In this document: piece by piece, positions 1-7,516 of the stretch
Position numbering within the stretch: position 1 is the first letter of the stretch
How the letters are laid out: the number at the start of each line of letters is the position of its first letter
NCBI GenBank assembly: GCA_028690555.1
Contig: JAQVBA010000003.1
Span: 1-43,107 of the forward strand
From: Acholeplasmataceae bacterium
Lineage (GTDB): Bacteria > Bacillota_I > Bacilli_A > Acholeplasmatales > Acholeplasmataceae
Direction of reading: 5' to 3'
Length of the DNA: 43,107 bases
Position numbers and translations under genes: made by a program
The notes under the pieces: generated by a model
The model's database searches: none
The model's input: only the letters and a program-made list of their open reading frames with translations
What the model was told of the DNA's origin: nothing

Positions 1-596
1 GGTTCTTGCCAACCAAAAGCACGGTAAACCATGATTTGTTTAGGTGTATTTGTGATATGTTCCTCTCCCCGTAAAACATGACTGATTTCCATTAAATGAT
101 CATCAATCACAACAGCAAAATTATAGGTTGGAATTCCATTATCTTTTAAGATAATCCAATCTTCAACATCTTTACTCATAAATTTGAGTTCACCACGAAC
201 GATATCATCAAAAACATAAGTTTCATCTTTTGGAACTTTAAAACGAATTGCATATTGATCGCTATTTTCGCGATAATCTTTATAAGCTAATCCTTTATCT
301 AAAAGTTCATTGGCATAGTTTTGATATAATTCAAGTCTTTCAAGTTGGCGATAGGGTCCATACTTGCCACCTTTATCTGGTGATTCATCCCAATCGAGCC
401 CTAACCATCTTAAATTACTTAATTGTGACTCTTCGCCACCTTTAACATTTCTTAAAACGTCTGTATCTTCGATACGAACAATAAATTCACCACCGAAATG
501 GCGTGCAAATATATAATTGAATAAAGCACTACGTGCATTTCCAATATGTAGTAGTCCCGTTGGACTTGGTGCGTATCTTACGCGTATTTTACTCAT
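1..596 (-). CDS. gltX: Glutamyl-tRNA synthetase, N-terminal part (gene runs off the left edge)
   Basis: Class I aminoacyl-tRNA synthetase that charges tRNA-Glu in the cytoplasm. The frame is absent from the ORF track because it is cut by the window edge. It translates from ATG at 596 as [20 protein letters not shown]..., giving the HIGH-type motif HIGN, followed by [14 protein letters not shown] and GPYRQLER, all typical of the GltX catalytic domain. The visible 198 residues contain [20 protein letters not shown], normally found about 30 residues further along. The cysteine-containing insert after the GLAYK segment is missing, and the visible part has no cysteine. The start is supported by SD AGGTGG and a promoter just upstream. 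The KMSKS loop and anticodon-binding domain lie outside the window. Confidence 0.96.
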   Translation of the reverse strand, partial: MSKIRVRYAPSPTGLLHIGNARSALFNYIFARHFGGEFIVRIEDTDVLRNVKGGEESQLSNLRWLGLDWDESPDKGGKYGPYRQLERLELYQNYANELLDKGLAYKDYRENSDQYAIRFKVPKDETYVFDDIVRGELKFMSKDVEDWIILKDNGIPTYNFAVVIDDHLMEISHVLRGEEHITNTPKQIMVYRAFGWQE

Positions 597-622
597 AGAG
601 TATCCCACCTTTTGTCTTAACT

Positions 623-652
623 ATTATACGATATTTTTGATGATTCAAACAA
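623..652 (-). promoter_or_regulatory. Sigma-A-type promoter of gltX
   Basis: On the minus strand TTGTTT is followed after 18 bases by a perfect TATAAT, about 30 bases before the gltX start codon. It lies in the 71-base gap between the kinase gene and gltX. No obvious terminator is seen in this gap. Prediction by eye. Confidence 0.6.
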
Positions 653-667
653 TGACTATGTGATATT

Positions 668-1195
668 TCACTCATATTTAAAAGATCCTTTATAACCAAT
701 CTTTTTTAAATAATGATTTGTCTGGCGTCTCGTCTTAAAGACAATCACCTTGTCTTTGTAATTTTCTTTGATTGATTTTAATAATTCTTTGGAATTCTTC
801 TTTCTTCCGCTAAATAATATCCACCAAATAAAACTTAGATTGAGTCGTTCTTTACATCCTTCAGCAATCGAATCCCGGTTTTGATTGTGGAACTTGATAC
901 GTCTAAAAATCGCTCCATATAAACATTTAAAACGATTAAAATCAAAAATGAATATTTGATCTGCAAGATCAAATCGCTCAGTTGCCATTTTACGATATAA
1001 ACCATCGATGATCCAATCATCTTGTTTCATGAAATCTCTGATCTCTTGTTCAACCACCTTTTTATCACGTTCTACCCAATTTGGTGCAAAGAAGATTCGA
1101 TCAATATGTAAAATTGGAATATTATAACAGTTTGATAAACGTTTAGAAAATGTAGATTTACCAGAACTTGAGTAACCAATTACCATAATCTTCAT
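668..1195 (-). CDS. Small P-loop kinase-like protein (FlaR / adenylate-kinase-like)
   Basis: 175 residues. Residues 7-15 (GYSSSGKST) form a Walker A loop directly after the first beta strand. HIDRIFFAPNW and the conserved DDWIIDGLYRK segment are typical of the small AAA/adenylate-kinase-like proteins annotated as 'topology modulation protein' FlaR. In this family they are thought to be nucleotide- or small-molecule kinases; the substrate is unknown. The ATG overlaps the TGA of the MFS gene (ATGA), so the two are probably translationally coupled. Nothing in the sequence shows a role in DNA topology. Family assignment is good; function is unknown. Confidence 0.8.
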   Translation of the reverse strand: MKIMVIGYSSSGKSTFSKRLSNCYNIPILHIDRIFFAPNWVERDKKVVEQEIRDFMKQDDWIIDGLYRKMATERFDLADQIFIFDFNRFKCLYGAIFRRIKFHNQNRDSIAEGCKERLNLSFIWWILFSGRKKNSKELLKSIKENYKDKVIVFKTRRQTNHYLKKIGYKGSFKYE

Positions 1196-2820
1196 TGAGA
1201 ATCCCTCTTCATCATCAAATTTTTAAATAAATGTTTTCTAATTTTTTTTGCTTCCCCTTCTTTAACAAATAGAAAAGCTATGAATGCAAGTAAAACGAAT
1301 AATGTCGCATATGGAAATAAAATTAAGCGTCCATAACGATCCATCAATATACCTGACAATATGGGTGTAGCAATCTGAGCAGTCATTGAAGCTGAGTAAT
1401 AATACCCCGTATAAAGACCTGAATTGCCACCACTTGCAAGTTCAACAACCATAACATAAGTGTTAATCGAAATCATCGACCAACCCACACCAGCTAAGAA
1501 AACGATGCCTGCGGTTTGCCATGCTTGTCGTTCTTTTAGAAAATAGATCGATCCAAAGGAAAGTATTACAATAATCATACCTAAAATAATCGTTCTTCTA
1601 CGTCCAAGTTTTAAAGATAATATCCCAACTGGGACGATCATAATAATAACAAGTGCCTGTGCAACAATAAATGGAAAATCAAAATAATTCATATTCAGTA
1701 CTTTAGGAAGATAATCTGCAAGTTTACTCATCACCGCATTATAACCCATAAAGAGCATAAAGATTGAGGTAAGCAAGAAGTAAAGCGATCTTGCTTTACG
1801 TCTTGATAAATGTTTCATTGAAAATTGTTTTCTTATCGGTGCTTTTTGTTCTTCTTCTTCGATGATGATGTTTAATTGTTTTTCTAATTCAACACGATCT
1901 TTAACCCATTCGGGTTCTCTGACTTTCCATAAGAAAACACCTAAAGCAAGTAACATAATGATTCCGATGAGGATAAAGACCAATGCGTGATTATCGTAAG
2001 CATGTCGATTTAATCCGCTTAACATGATGATATACACACCCAAAATGCCACCTACGGCACCCATAAATGTAATAATGGCGTTTGCTTTCGACCTTAAAGG
2101 TTTAATTGTAATATCAGGCATAAGTGCAACCGCTGGCGATCTAAAAATAGCCATCGCAACGAGTGCAACAAAAAGCGTCGATATGAAAATGATCAAAGTT
2201 GACGGATCTCTTGAAGTCACTTCCCATGCTCGAGTTGATAAATACCCATAATATAAATCTTTAATTTCATAAAGCTGTCTTGCTGATAATTGATCACTAG
2301 CCCTAGCTAATACCGATAACATGCCGTCATGTGTTGTCTCATACCAAGATTCGTATTGATTTAGACTGATATATCCTTCGTCTAGGCTATCCAATCTTTC
2401 ATCTCGCATATTGTCAATAACAATAAACCAATGTGTTTTTTCTTCTTCTAGTTCAACAGACTCAAACGCAACATCATAATGTGTTTCGATAATATCTGTC
2501 ATTTTAATTTTTTCAGTTTGAATAAAATCAGCATACGCAAGTCCCATAAATGCAAATGCTGCAATGATAGTCCCTACGATCACATAAGGGGTACGTCTTC
2601 CAATTTTTGCATTTGATCTATCGGATAAAGACCCAAACAGTGGTAGCAAAAAAACAGCCATGATGTTATCAAGTGCCATAACGATTCCTGACCATGTTTG
2701 TGTTAGACCGTATTTATCGATCAGTGTTCTAGCAATCAACATATCATAGGTTTGCCAAAACATTGAAATGATGAAAAATACGATGCCGATATAAAATGTC
2801 CGTTTGTAATTTAATCTCAT
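1192..2820 (-). CDS. MFS transporter, SLC45/GPH-like, with a large soluble insert
   Basis: 542 residues with about 12 predicted hydrophobic segments. The N-terminal half has the cytoplasmic-loop signature GSLSDRSNAKIGRRTPY, resembling the D-x-R-x-KxGRRxP loop of sugar-transporting GPH/SLC45 carriers. The second half has LSLKLGRRRT, the matching loop. Between the third membrane segment (ending near residue 99) and the next (starting near 207) lies a hydrophilic insert of about 105 residues that is not part of the core fold. The substrate cannot be read from the sequence; a sugar or glycoside is inferred from the loop motif. First gene of a two-gene unit with the P-loop kinase. SD GAGGGG supports the ATG. 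Confidence 0.85.
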   Translation of the reverse strand: MRLNYKRTFYIGIVFFIISMFWQTYDMLIARTLIDKYGLTQTWSGIVMALDNIMAVFLLPLFGSLSDRSNAKIGRRTPYVIVGTIIAAFAFMGLAYADFIQTEKIKMTDIIETHYDVAFESVELEEEKTHWFIVIDNMRDERLDSLDEGYISLNQYESWYETTHDGMLSVLARASDQLSARQLYEIKDLYYGYLSTRAWEVTSRDPSTLIIFISTLFVALVAMAIFRSPAVALMPDITIKPLRSKANAIITFMGAVGGILGVYIIMLSGLNRHAYDNHALVFILIGIIMLLALGVFLWKVREPEWVKDRVELEKQLNIIIEEEEQKAPIRKQFSMKHLSRRKARSLYFLLTSIFMLFMGYNAVMSKLADYLPKVLNMNYFDFPFIVAQALVIIMIVPVGILSLKLGRRRTIILGMIIVILSFGSIYFLKERQAWQTAGIVFLAGVGWSMISINTYVMVVELASGGNSGLYTGYYYSASMTAQIATPILSGILMDRYGRLILFPYATLFVLLAFIAFLFVKEGEAKKIRKHLFKNLMMKRDSQ

Positions 2821-2846
2821 ATGCCCCTCATCAAACGTCTAGTCAT

Positions 2847-2874
2847 ATTATATCATAAAAAAGAAAGGACCCAA
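2847..2874 (-). promoter_or_regulatory. Promoter of the MFS-kinase operon (extended -10)
   Basis: TATAAT at 2847-2852 on the minus strand is preceded by TG plus one base (TGATATAAT), an extended -10. A weak -35 (TTGGGT) lies 16 bases upstream, inside the rpsI terminator hairpin. Prediction by eye. Confidence 0.55.
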
Positions 2875-2882
2875 GGGGTCCT
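2855..2882 (-). terminator. Rho-independent terminator of the rplM-rpsI operon
   Basis: On the minus strand AGGACCC, a three-base loop and GGGTCCT are followed by TTCTTTTTT. It starts 8 bases after the rpsI stop codon. Strong GC-rich stem. Confidence 0.9.
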
Positions 2883-2889
2883 AAATCGA

Positions 2890-3288
2890 TTAACGCTTTG
2901 AGAATTGTCCTGCACGACGTGCTTTTTTCAAGCCGTACTTTTTACGTTCTTTCGAACGAGAATCTCTTGTAATTAATCCTGCTGGTTTTAATGTTGCTCT
3001 AAGTTCTGGGTTGACTTCTAAAAGTGCGCGAGTAATACCTAAACGGATTGCTCCAGCTTGTCCAGTTAAACCACCACCATAAACGTTAACAGAAATGTCG
3101 TATTTACCTTCATTTTCTGTGATTGCAAGTGGCTGTAAGACGTCTAAGCGGGTTGCAGCAGATGGAATGTAATCTTCAAATGTTCTTCCGTTAATCACGA
3201 ATTCACCTTTACCATTCGAAAGAATGACGCGAGCGACTGAACTTTTTCTACGACCAGTTCCTAAATATTGTACTTTATTCTTTGCCAT
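2890..3288 (-). CDS. rpsI: 30S ribosomal protein S9
   Basis: 132 residues, the usual length. [12 protein letters not shown] at the N terminus and the extended basic tail ending [12 protein letters not shown] are hallmarks of S9, whose C-terminal arm reaches the P-site tRNA anticodon loop. SD GGAGG 8 bases before the ATG. It follows rplM with only three bases between, the standard L13-S9 pair, and is closed by a strong terminator. Confidence 0.98.
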   Translation of the reverse strand: MAKNKVQYLGTGRRKSSVARVILSNGKGEFVINGRTFEDYIPSAATRLDVLQPLAITENEGKYDISVNVYGGGLTGQAGAIRLGITRALLEVNPELRATLKPAGLITRDSRSKERKKYGLKKARRAGQFSKR

Positions 3289-3291
3289 GTC

Positions 3292-3720
3292 TTACACCTC
3301 CAATTTTTCTGGTTGTTGCGCTTGATGTTTATGTTCAGGTCCAGCATAAACGAATAATTTATCCGCCATTTGCTTTCCTAAACGTGTATGCGGTAGCATA
3401 CCAACAATTGCTTTTTCAACCATACGTGTTGGAAATTTAGCCATAACATCTTTAGCTGCTGTGCTGGAAAGACCTCCATTATAACCTGAATGGCTATAAT
3501 ACATCTTTTGATCCCATTTTTTACCAGTTAATGAAATTTTTTCTGCATTGACGACGATCACATAGTCACCACAGTCTACATGAGGAGTGTAGGTTGGTTT
3601 ATGTTTACCTCTCAATACGGTTGCGACTTCAGTTGCTAAGCGACCGAGAGTCTTGTTTTCTGCATCGACTACAAACCATTTACGTGTGACGGTTTGCGCG
3701 TTTGCCATATATGTTTTCAT
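3292..3720 (-). CDS. rplM: 50S ribosomal protein L13
   Basis: 142 residues, full length. [39 protein letters not shown] and [11 protein letters not shown] are conserved L13 blocks. L13 is an early-assembly 23S rRNA-binding protein. ATG at 3720 with SD AAGGAG. First gene of the rplM-rpsI operon, behind a clear promoter and a short structured leader. In many Bacillota this pair follows truA; here it sits about 13 kb away, next to pyrR. Confidence 0.98.
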   Translation of the reverse strand: MKTYMANAQTVTRKWFVVDAENKTLGRLATEVATVLRGKHKPTYTPHVDCGDYVIVVNAEKISLTGKKWDQKMYYSHSGYNGGLSSTAAKDVMAKFPTRMVEKAIVGMLPHTRLGKQMADKLFVYAGPEHKHQAQQPEKLEV

Positions 3721-3751
3721 GCGTTTTCTCCTTATATTCTTTGGGTTGAAA

Positions 3752-3788
3752 TAAGGGCTATAAAGTGGATAAAACTTATGTACCTTAG
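3752..3788 (-). promoter_or_regulatory. Candidate L13 leader hairpin upstream of rplM
   Basis: The roughly 60-base leader between the promoter and rplM can fold with an outer stem TAAGG/CCTTA and an inner stem ATAAG/CTTTAT with one bulged base. L13 autoregulatory leaders of similar size are known in low-GC Gram-positives. The match here is by position and fold only; I could not test it against the Rfam model. Confidence 0.4.
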
Positions 3789-3790
3789 TA

Positions 3791-3819
3791 ATAATACTAT
3801 ATTACATAGTAAAAGTCAA
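3791..3819 (-). promoter_or_regulatory. Strong promoter of rplM-rpsI
   Basis: Minus strand TTGACT, a 17-base spacer, then TATTAT. Near-consensus sigma-A promoter with ideal spacing. Confidence 0.8.
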
Positions 3820-3884
3820 CAGTTTTAATACACAAACAATACCCTTAAATGATGCTTTTAAAATCATTAATTCTTTAGATTAAT

Positions 3885-4376
3885 TTACTCGTTTTCGACA
3901 ATAAATACAGATCCATCCTGAAGGTTTACAAGAATTCTTTCTTGCTGAGAAGTTGGGATATTTTTACCAATATAATCCGCACGAATAGGTAATTCCCTAT
4001 GCCCGCGATCAATCAAAATAGCAAGTTGAATTTGATTGGGTCTCCCATGGTCATTTAATGCATCCATAGCAGCTCTAACACTTCTTCCTGTAAATAGAAC
4101 ATCATCGACTAATATAACACTCTTTTGATGGATATCAAGACCTTGTAAATCTGCTGGATTTTTTGGATAAATATCATCACGATAAGGATGAATATCTAAT
4201 GGAAAACATGGGACATCGATATCTGCAAAACGCTTCAAGTTTTCTTTCAGCATTTGTGCAATTGGATAGCCCTTTTTTAAGATACCAATTAAAACAATAT
4301 CATTTAAGTTAGCATTTCTTTCAATGATTTCATGAGTCATTCTTTTTAAGGTTCTTGAGAGTTGTTCTTGATTCAT
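3885..4376 (-). CDS. pyrR: PyrR: pyrimidine operon attenuator / uracil phosphoribosyltransferase
   Basis: 163 residues from the chosen start. The PRPP-binding loop VILVDDVLFTGRSVRAA in the middle is diagnostic of type I phosphoribosyltransferases, and LIDRGHRELPIRADYIGKN is typical of PyrR. UMP-bound PyrR binds nascent pyr leader RNA and promotes termination. The track opens 12 bases earlier (MKEI...). I prefer the ATG at 4376 because AAGGA lies just ahead of it and the product then begins MNQEQ, like known PyrR proteins. It is transcribed divergently from uraA, whose leader carries the matching PyrR-binding hairpin, so regulator and target are adjacent. No clear terminator follows. Confidence 0.95.
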   Translation of the reverse strand: MNQEQLSRTLKRMTHEIIERNANLNDIVLIGILKKGYPIAQMLKENLKRFADIDVPCFPLDIHPYRDDIYPKNPADLQGLDIHQKSVILVDDVLFTGRSVRAAMDALNDHGRPNQIQLAILIDRGHRELPIRADYIGKNIPTSQQERILVNLQDGSVFIVENE

Positions 4377-4431
4377 AATTTCCTTCATACTATCACCATT
4401 TACATGATATCATTTTTTATAATTTTTAGGG

Positions 4432-4459
4432 TTGTAATTCAAAACTTTCATGATATACT
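4432..4459 (+). promoter_or_regulatory. Promoter of uraA
   Basis: TTGTAA, 16 bases, TATACT, with TG one base ahead of the -10 (TGATATACT). It lies in the pyrR-uraA divergent region, upstream of the attenuator. Confidence 0.6.
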
Positions 4460-4468
4460 TGTAACAGT

Positions 4469-4559
4469 AAAGGTCCTTTAAGTTATGCCCGTGAGCGTAA
4501 TAAGGTATCAGAAACACTATACCCTAAACCATTTAAAGGACACGTTTGTGTCCTTTTTT
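4469..4559 (+). promoter_or_regulatory. PyrR-dependent attenuator in the uraA leader
   Basis: Three competing structures are visible. Antiterminator: GTCCTTTAA (4473-4481) pairs with TTAAAGGAC (4533-4541). Terminator: AAAGGACAC (4535-4543) pairs with GTGTCCTTT (4548-4556). Anti-antiterminator: TTATGC/GCGTAA (4483-4500) closes a six-base loop CCGTGA, with outer pairs CCTT/AAGG around a purine-containing bulge. The sequence GCCCGTGAG around this loop matches the CCnGnGAG core of PyrR-binding RNA. High UMP should therefore let PyrR stabilise this hairpin and stop transcription before uraA. Confidence 0.85.
4535..4559 (+). terminator. Attenuator terminator of uraA
   Basis: Nine-base-pair stem AAAGGACAC/GTGTCCTTT with loop GTTT, running into T residues. 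Part of the PyrR switch. Confidence 0.85.
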
Positions 4560-4596
4560 CATGGAGACCTTTCTAAATTAGAAAAGGAGAATACAA

Positions 4597-5865
4597 ATGA
4601 ATCAATCAGGTTTAATCGTTGGTATTTCAGAAAAGCCGAAATCTCTTGGCAGTTGGATTATCTTAAGTCTTCAACATGTATTTGCAATGTTTGGAGCAAC
4701 CGTCTTAGTTCCCTTATTAACCGGACTAGATGTTGGGGTCGCTTTAGTTGCTAGTGGTATTGGTACACTCATTTACATTGCATGTACAAAAGCAAAAGTT
4801 CCAGTTTACTTAGGAAGTAGCTTTGCATATATTACAACCATTCAGGTTGCGATTGCATCGAATGGCGTTGGAAGTGCATATGTCGGTTTAATGATGGTTG
4901 GATTAGTTTACGCAATCGTGGCAACCATCATTCGATTTGTCGGTAGTGATTGGTTAAGAAAATTGTTACCTCCTGTCGTGATTGGTCCAATGATTATCAT
5001 TATCGGTTTATCATTAGCACCGGTCGCAATCAGTAGTGCGGGTTTAGATGGTAGCATGACATGGAGAGAACCTGTGGTTGCACTCATTACATTCTTAGCA
5101 GTTGTTCTTCTATCGATTAAAGCACGCGGTTTCTTAAGAATTGTTCCATTCCTAGTTGCAATCTTTATTGGATACATTGCAGCAATCATCTTCGGTTTGG
5201 TAGATCTTACAACTGTATTTGCAGGTTATAGTTTCTTACAAATCCCTAATTTCTCATTTGTCGGTACTTATGAATTTGATTTCAGTGCAATCTTAATTTT
5301 CTTACCACTTGCGTTTGTTACAATTTCTGAACATATTGGTGATCATGTGGTCTTAGGTGAAATTACTGGCCAAGATTTTATTGCAAACCCTGGATTACAC
5401 AATACATTGATGGGTGATGGAATTGCAACATTTGTCTCAGCGGCTATCGGTGGACCTGCAAACACAACTTACGGTGAAAACACAGGTGTGATTGCGGTAA
5501 CTAAAGTAGGTTCTGTATGGGTAACTGGTTTAGCTGCATGTTTTGCGATCTTACTCGGTTTCTTTGGATGGATTCAAGCATTCATTAATTCTATTCCATG
5601 GGCAGTCATTGGTGGCATGACCATCATTTTATACGGTTTGATTGCAGCAAATGGTGTTAAAGTATTGATTAAAGATAAAACAGATTTATCCGATATGAGA
5701 AAGCTCATTGTTGTCTCTACAATGCTAGTTATTGGTCTTGGTGGTGCATATTTAAATATCACATCAACTTCTGGATTATCTGGCATGAGTTTAGCAGCAA
5801 TTGTTGGGATTCTATTGAACCAAGGAATTAACCTAATTGATCGTTCTAATCACAAAGAAAAATAA
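4597..5865 (+). CDS. uraA: Uracil permease (NCS2 / UraA-PyrP type)
   Basis: 422 residues, mostly hydrophobic, with about 14 membrane segments expected for NCS2 uracil:H+ symporters. The N-terminal LQHVFAMFGATVLVPLLTGL block, the SFAYITTIQ segment, TISEHIGDHVVLGEITGQDF (carrying the substrate-binding Glu of UraA-type carriers) and GPANTTYGENTGVIAVT (carrying the second binding Glu) are all present. AGGAGA precedes the ATG. Control by the PyrR attenuator supports a pyrimidine rather than purine substrate. Monocistronic, ended by a strong terminator. The 89-residue ORF at 4485 overlaps its leader and start out of frame and is not a gene. Confidence 0.96.
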   Translation: MNQSGLIVGISEKPKSLGSWIILSLQHVFAMFGATVLVPLLTGLDVGVALVASGIGTLIYIACTKAKVPVYLGSSFAYITTIQVAIASNGVGSAYVGLMMVGLVYAIVATIIRFVGSDWLRKLLPPVVIGPMIIIIGLSLAPVAISSAGLDGSMTWREPVVALITFLAVVLLSIKARGFLRIVPFLVAIFIGYIAAIIFGLVDLTTVFAGYSFLQIPNFSFVGTYEFDFSAILIFLPLAFVTISEHIGDHVVLGEITGQDFIANPGLHNTLMGDGIATFVSAAIGGPANTTYGENTGVIAVTKVGSVWVTGLAACFAILLGFFGWIQAFINSIPWAVIGGMTIILYGLIAANGVKVLIKDKTDLSDMRKLIVVSTMLVIGLGGAYLNITSTSGLSGMSLAAIVGILLNQGINLIDRSNHKEK

Positions 5866-5886
5866 GAAATTTCTAAATCATCACAA

Positions 5887-5918
5887 CAAAAAAGGGAATC
5901 CGCGGATTCCCTTTTGTA
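5887..5918. terminator. Bidirectional terminator between uraA and the purine permease
   Basis: Perfect palindrome AAAAGGGAATCCG/CGGATTCCCTTTT (5890-5915) between convergent genes, with A and T tracts on its two sides, so it can serve both strands. Confidence 0.85.
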
Positions 5919-5931
5919 TTGTATAAATTGT

Positions 5932-7278
5932 TTATACGATAGCGTTAATTGTAAAGTATGCGATAAATGCTAATGCTAAAACATACATCATCCAAGTGAC
6001 TTCTTTTGAACGTTTTTGGACGAGCATCATTAAAACATATACTACGAAACCAAATGCAATACCATTACCAATTGAATATGTAAGAATCATTGTAATAATG
6101 GTAATAAACGCTGCAGCAAGTGTTGGTTTGTCACCCCATTCAATGCCTTGAAGTTGACTAACCATTAAGATACCCACTAAAACTAAAGCCATGGATGTCA
6201 CTGCTGATGAGTTAATGAATACACTAAATACAGGATATGCAACAATACTAATTAAGAATAAAAGTCCTACAACGACTGAAGATAATCCAGTTCTAGCACC
6301 TGATTCAATACCTGATGTTGATTCAATATATGATGTTACAGTGGATGTTCCAACCATAGAACCAACGACTGTACCAATAGCATCTGACATTAAAGCGCGA
6401 TCAATATTTTCCATCTCACCTTTTTCATTGAGTAAGCCTGCAGGTTCAGCAACAGAAATTAAAGTACCCGCTGTATCAAAAATATCTAAATATAAGAAAG
6501 AGAAAACAATAAACCATAAATTAGGATGACTAAATACACTGCCTAATCCACTTCCAAATGCAAAGAAAGTATCACCAAATGTATTTAAATCTGTATATCC
6601 ACCAGTAAACGATGGCATACCAGCAACACCAATCCAACCAAGAATTAAACCAACGATTGCAGTAATTAAAATCGATAAGATGAAAGCAAACTTAGAGATT
6701 TTATGTTTCACAGCAAATAACACTAATGCGAGCATAATACCGAATAATGCGAGTAAAACTGTGGGGTTCGAAAAATCACCAAGTGCTACGAACGTAGCGC
6801 CATCTGCAACAATGATTCCAGCATTCTTTAAACCGATGAACGCAATAAAGAATCCAATACCAGCACCGATTGACTTTTTCAAACTTGCAGGTACGGCATT
6901 AATAATTGATTTTCTAAGTGGTGTAAATGAAATGATTAAGAAAATCACACCTGAGATAAAAGTTGCAGCAAGTGCTTCTTGCCATGAGTATCCAGATCCT
7001 AAAACCACTGTAAATGCAAATAAGGCATTAATCCCCATCCCTGGCGCAAGTGCGATTGGATAATTTGCATACAAGCCCATAATAAGAGTTGCGACTGCAG
7101 ATGCAATTGCTGTTGCAATAAACACACCACCCGCTGGCATACCTGCAGCACCTAAGATGTTAGGGTTAACTGCTAAGATGTAAGCCATTGCCAAGAATGT
7201 AACGAGACCACCAATCACTTCTGTACGAATGGTCGTACCTCTTTCTTCAATCTTGAAGAACTTTTTAATTCTTTCCAT
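5932..7278 (-). CDS. pbuG: Guanine/hypoxanthine permease (NCS2, AzgA/PbuG type)
   Basis: 448 residues from ATG 7278, with SD AAGGAG; the 13 extra residues in the track are leader. It begins MERIKKFFKIEERGTTIRTE, as in AzgA-type permeases, then GGLVTFLAMAYILAVNP and PIALAPGMGINALF. DIFDTAGTLISVAEPAGLL and GTSTVTSYIESTSGIESGARTG are conserved purine-site blocks. Integral membrane protein with 12-14 membrane segments. The leader carries a purine riboswitch of the guanine class (C in the specificity position), which fits uptake of guanine or hypoxanthine, repressed when purine is plentiful. Substrate choice within this family is inferred from the riboswitch. Confidence 0.93.
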   Translation of the reverse strand: MERIKKFFKIEERGTTIRTEVIGGLVTFLAMAYILAVNPNILGAAGMPAGGVFIATAIASAVATLIMGLYANYPIALAPGMGINALFAFTVVLGSGYSWQEALAATFISGVIFLIISFTPLRKSIINAVPASLKKSIGAGIGFFIAFIGLKNAGIIVADGATFVALGDFSNPTVLLALFGIMLALVLFAVKHKISKFAFILSILITAIVGLILGWIGVAGMPSFTGGYTDLNTFGDTFFAFGSGLGSVFSHPNLWFIVFSFLYLDIFDTAGTLISVAEPAGLLNEKGEMENIDRALMSDAIGTVVGSMVGTSTVTSYIESTSGIESGARTGLSSVVVGLLFLISIVAYPVFSVFINSSAVTSMALVLVGILMVSQLQGIEWGDKPTLAAAFITIITMILTYSIGNGIAFGFVVYVLMMLVQKRSKEVTWMMYVLALAFIAYFTINAIV

Positions 7279-7320
7279 GCATAATCTCCTTTTTATTTTT
7301 TTTGTATTCACATGCACAAT

Positions 7321-7353
7321 AAAAAAACAAAAACCACAAAAATTATGTGGTTT
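7321..7353 (-). terminator. Riboswitch terminator before the purine permease
   Basis: Minus strand AAACCACA, loop TAATTTT, TGTGGTTT, then TTGTTTTTTT. It is the expression platform of the guanine riboswitch. Confidence 0.85.
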
Positions 7354-7384
7354 CTACATATGAAAACAAAAAGAAACGTTTTCA

Positions 7385-7453
7385 TATCGTAGTCGCAATT
7401 TTTACGGAATCGCGGTAGAAACTTGACCTCCACATCAGGTCGATTATACGATA
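7385..7453 (-). ncRNA. Guanine-class purine riboswitch aptamer
   Basis: Minus strand reads TATCGTA (P1), TAATCG, a P2 hairpin, AAGTTTCTACC (J2/3 core), a P3 hairpin, then GCGACTA and TACGATA closing P1. These are the conserved positions of the purine riboswitch. The GACTA (not GATTA) segment puts C at the specificity position, so guanine or hypoxanthine is the ligand rather than adenine. The terminator follows before the permease gene. Confidence 0.96.
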
Positions 7454-7469
7454 CATTGAATACGGTGTT

Positions 7470-7498
7470 ATTATAACAAGATGAGCCTATAAAGTAAA
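7470..7498 (-). promoter_or_regulatory. Promoter of the riboswitch-permease transcript
   Basis: Minus strand TTTACT, 17 bases, TATAAT, placed so that transcription begins a few bases before the aptamer. Confidence 0.75.
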
Positions 7499-7516
7499 TA
7501 TGTAGTTGGTGTTAAA

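Noticed and set aside
3840-3884. Possible terminator after pyrR
   Set aside because: The inverted repeat (ATGAT...ATCAT) is short, AT-only at its ends and lacks a T tract, so I did not call it.
4485-4754. Plus-strand ORF of 89 residues across the uraA leader and start
   Set aside because: It runs through the PyrR hairpin and terminator and overlaps uraA out of frame; no SD, no domain. The RNA structure explains the region.
6191-7063. Plus-strand ORFs of 112 and 127 residues opposite the purine permease
   Set aside because: Antisense shadows of a conserved membrane protein; no SD or recognisable domain.
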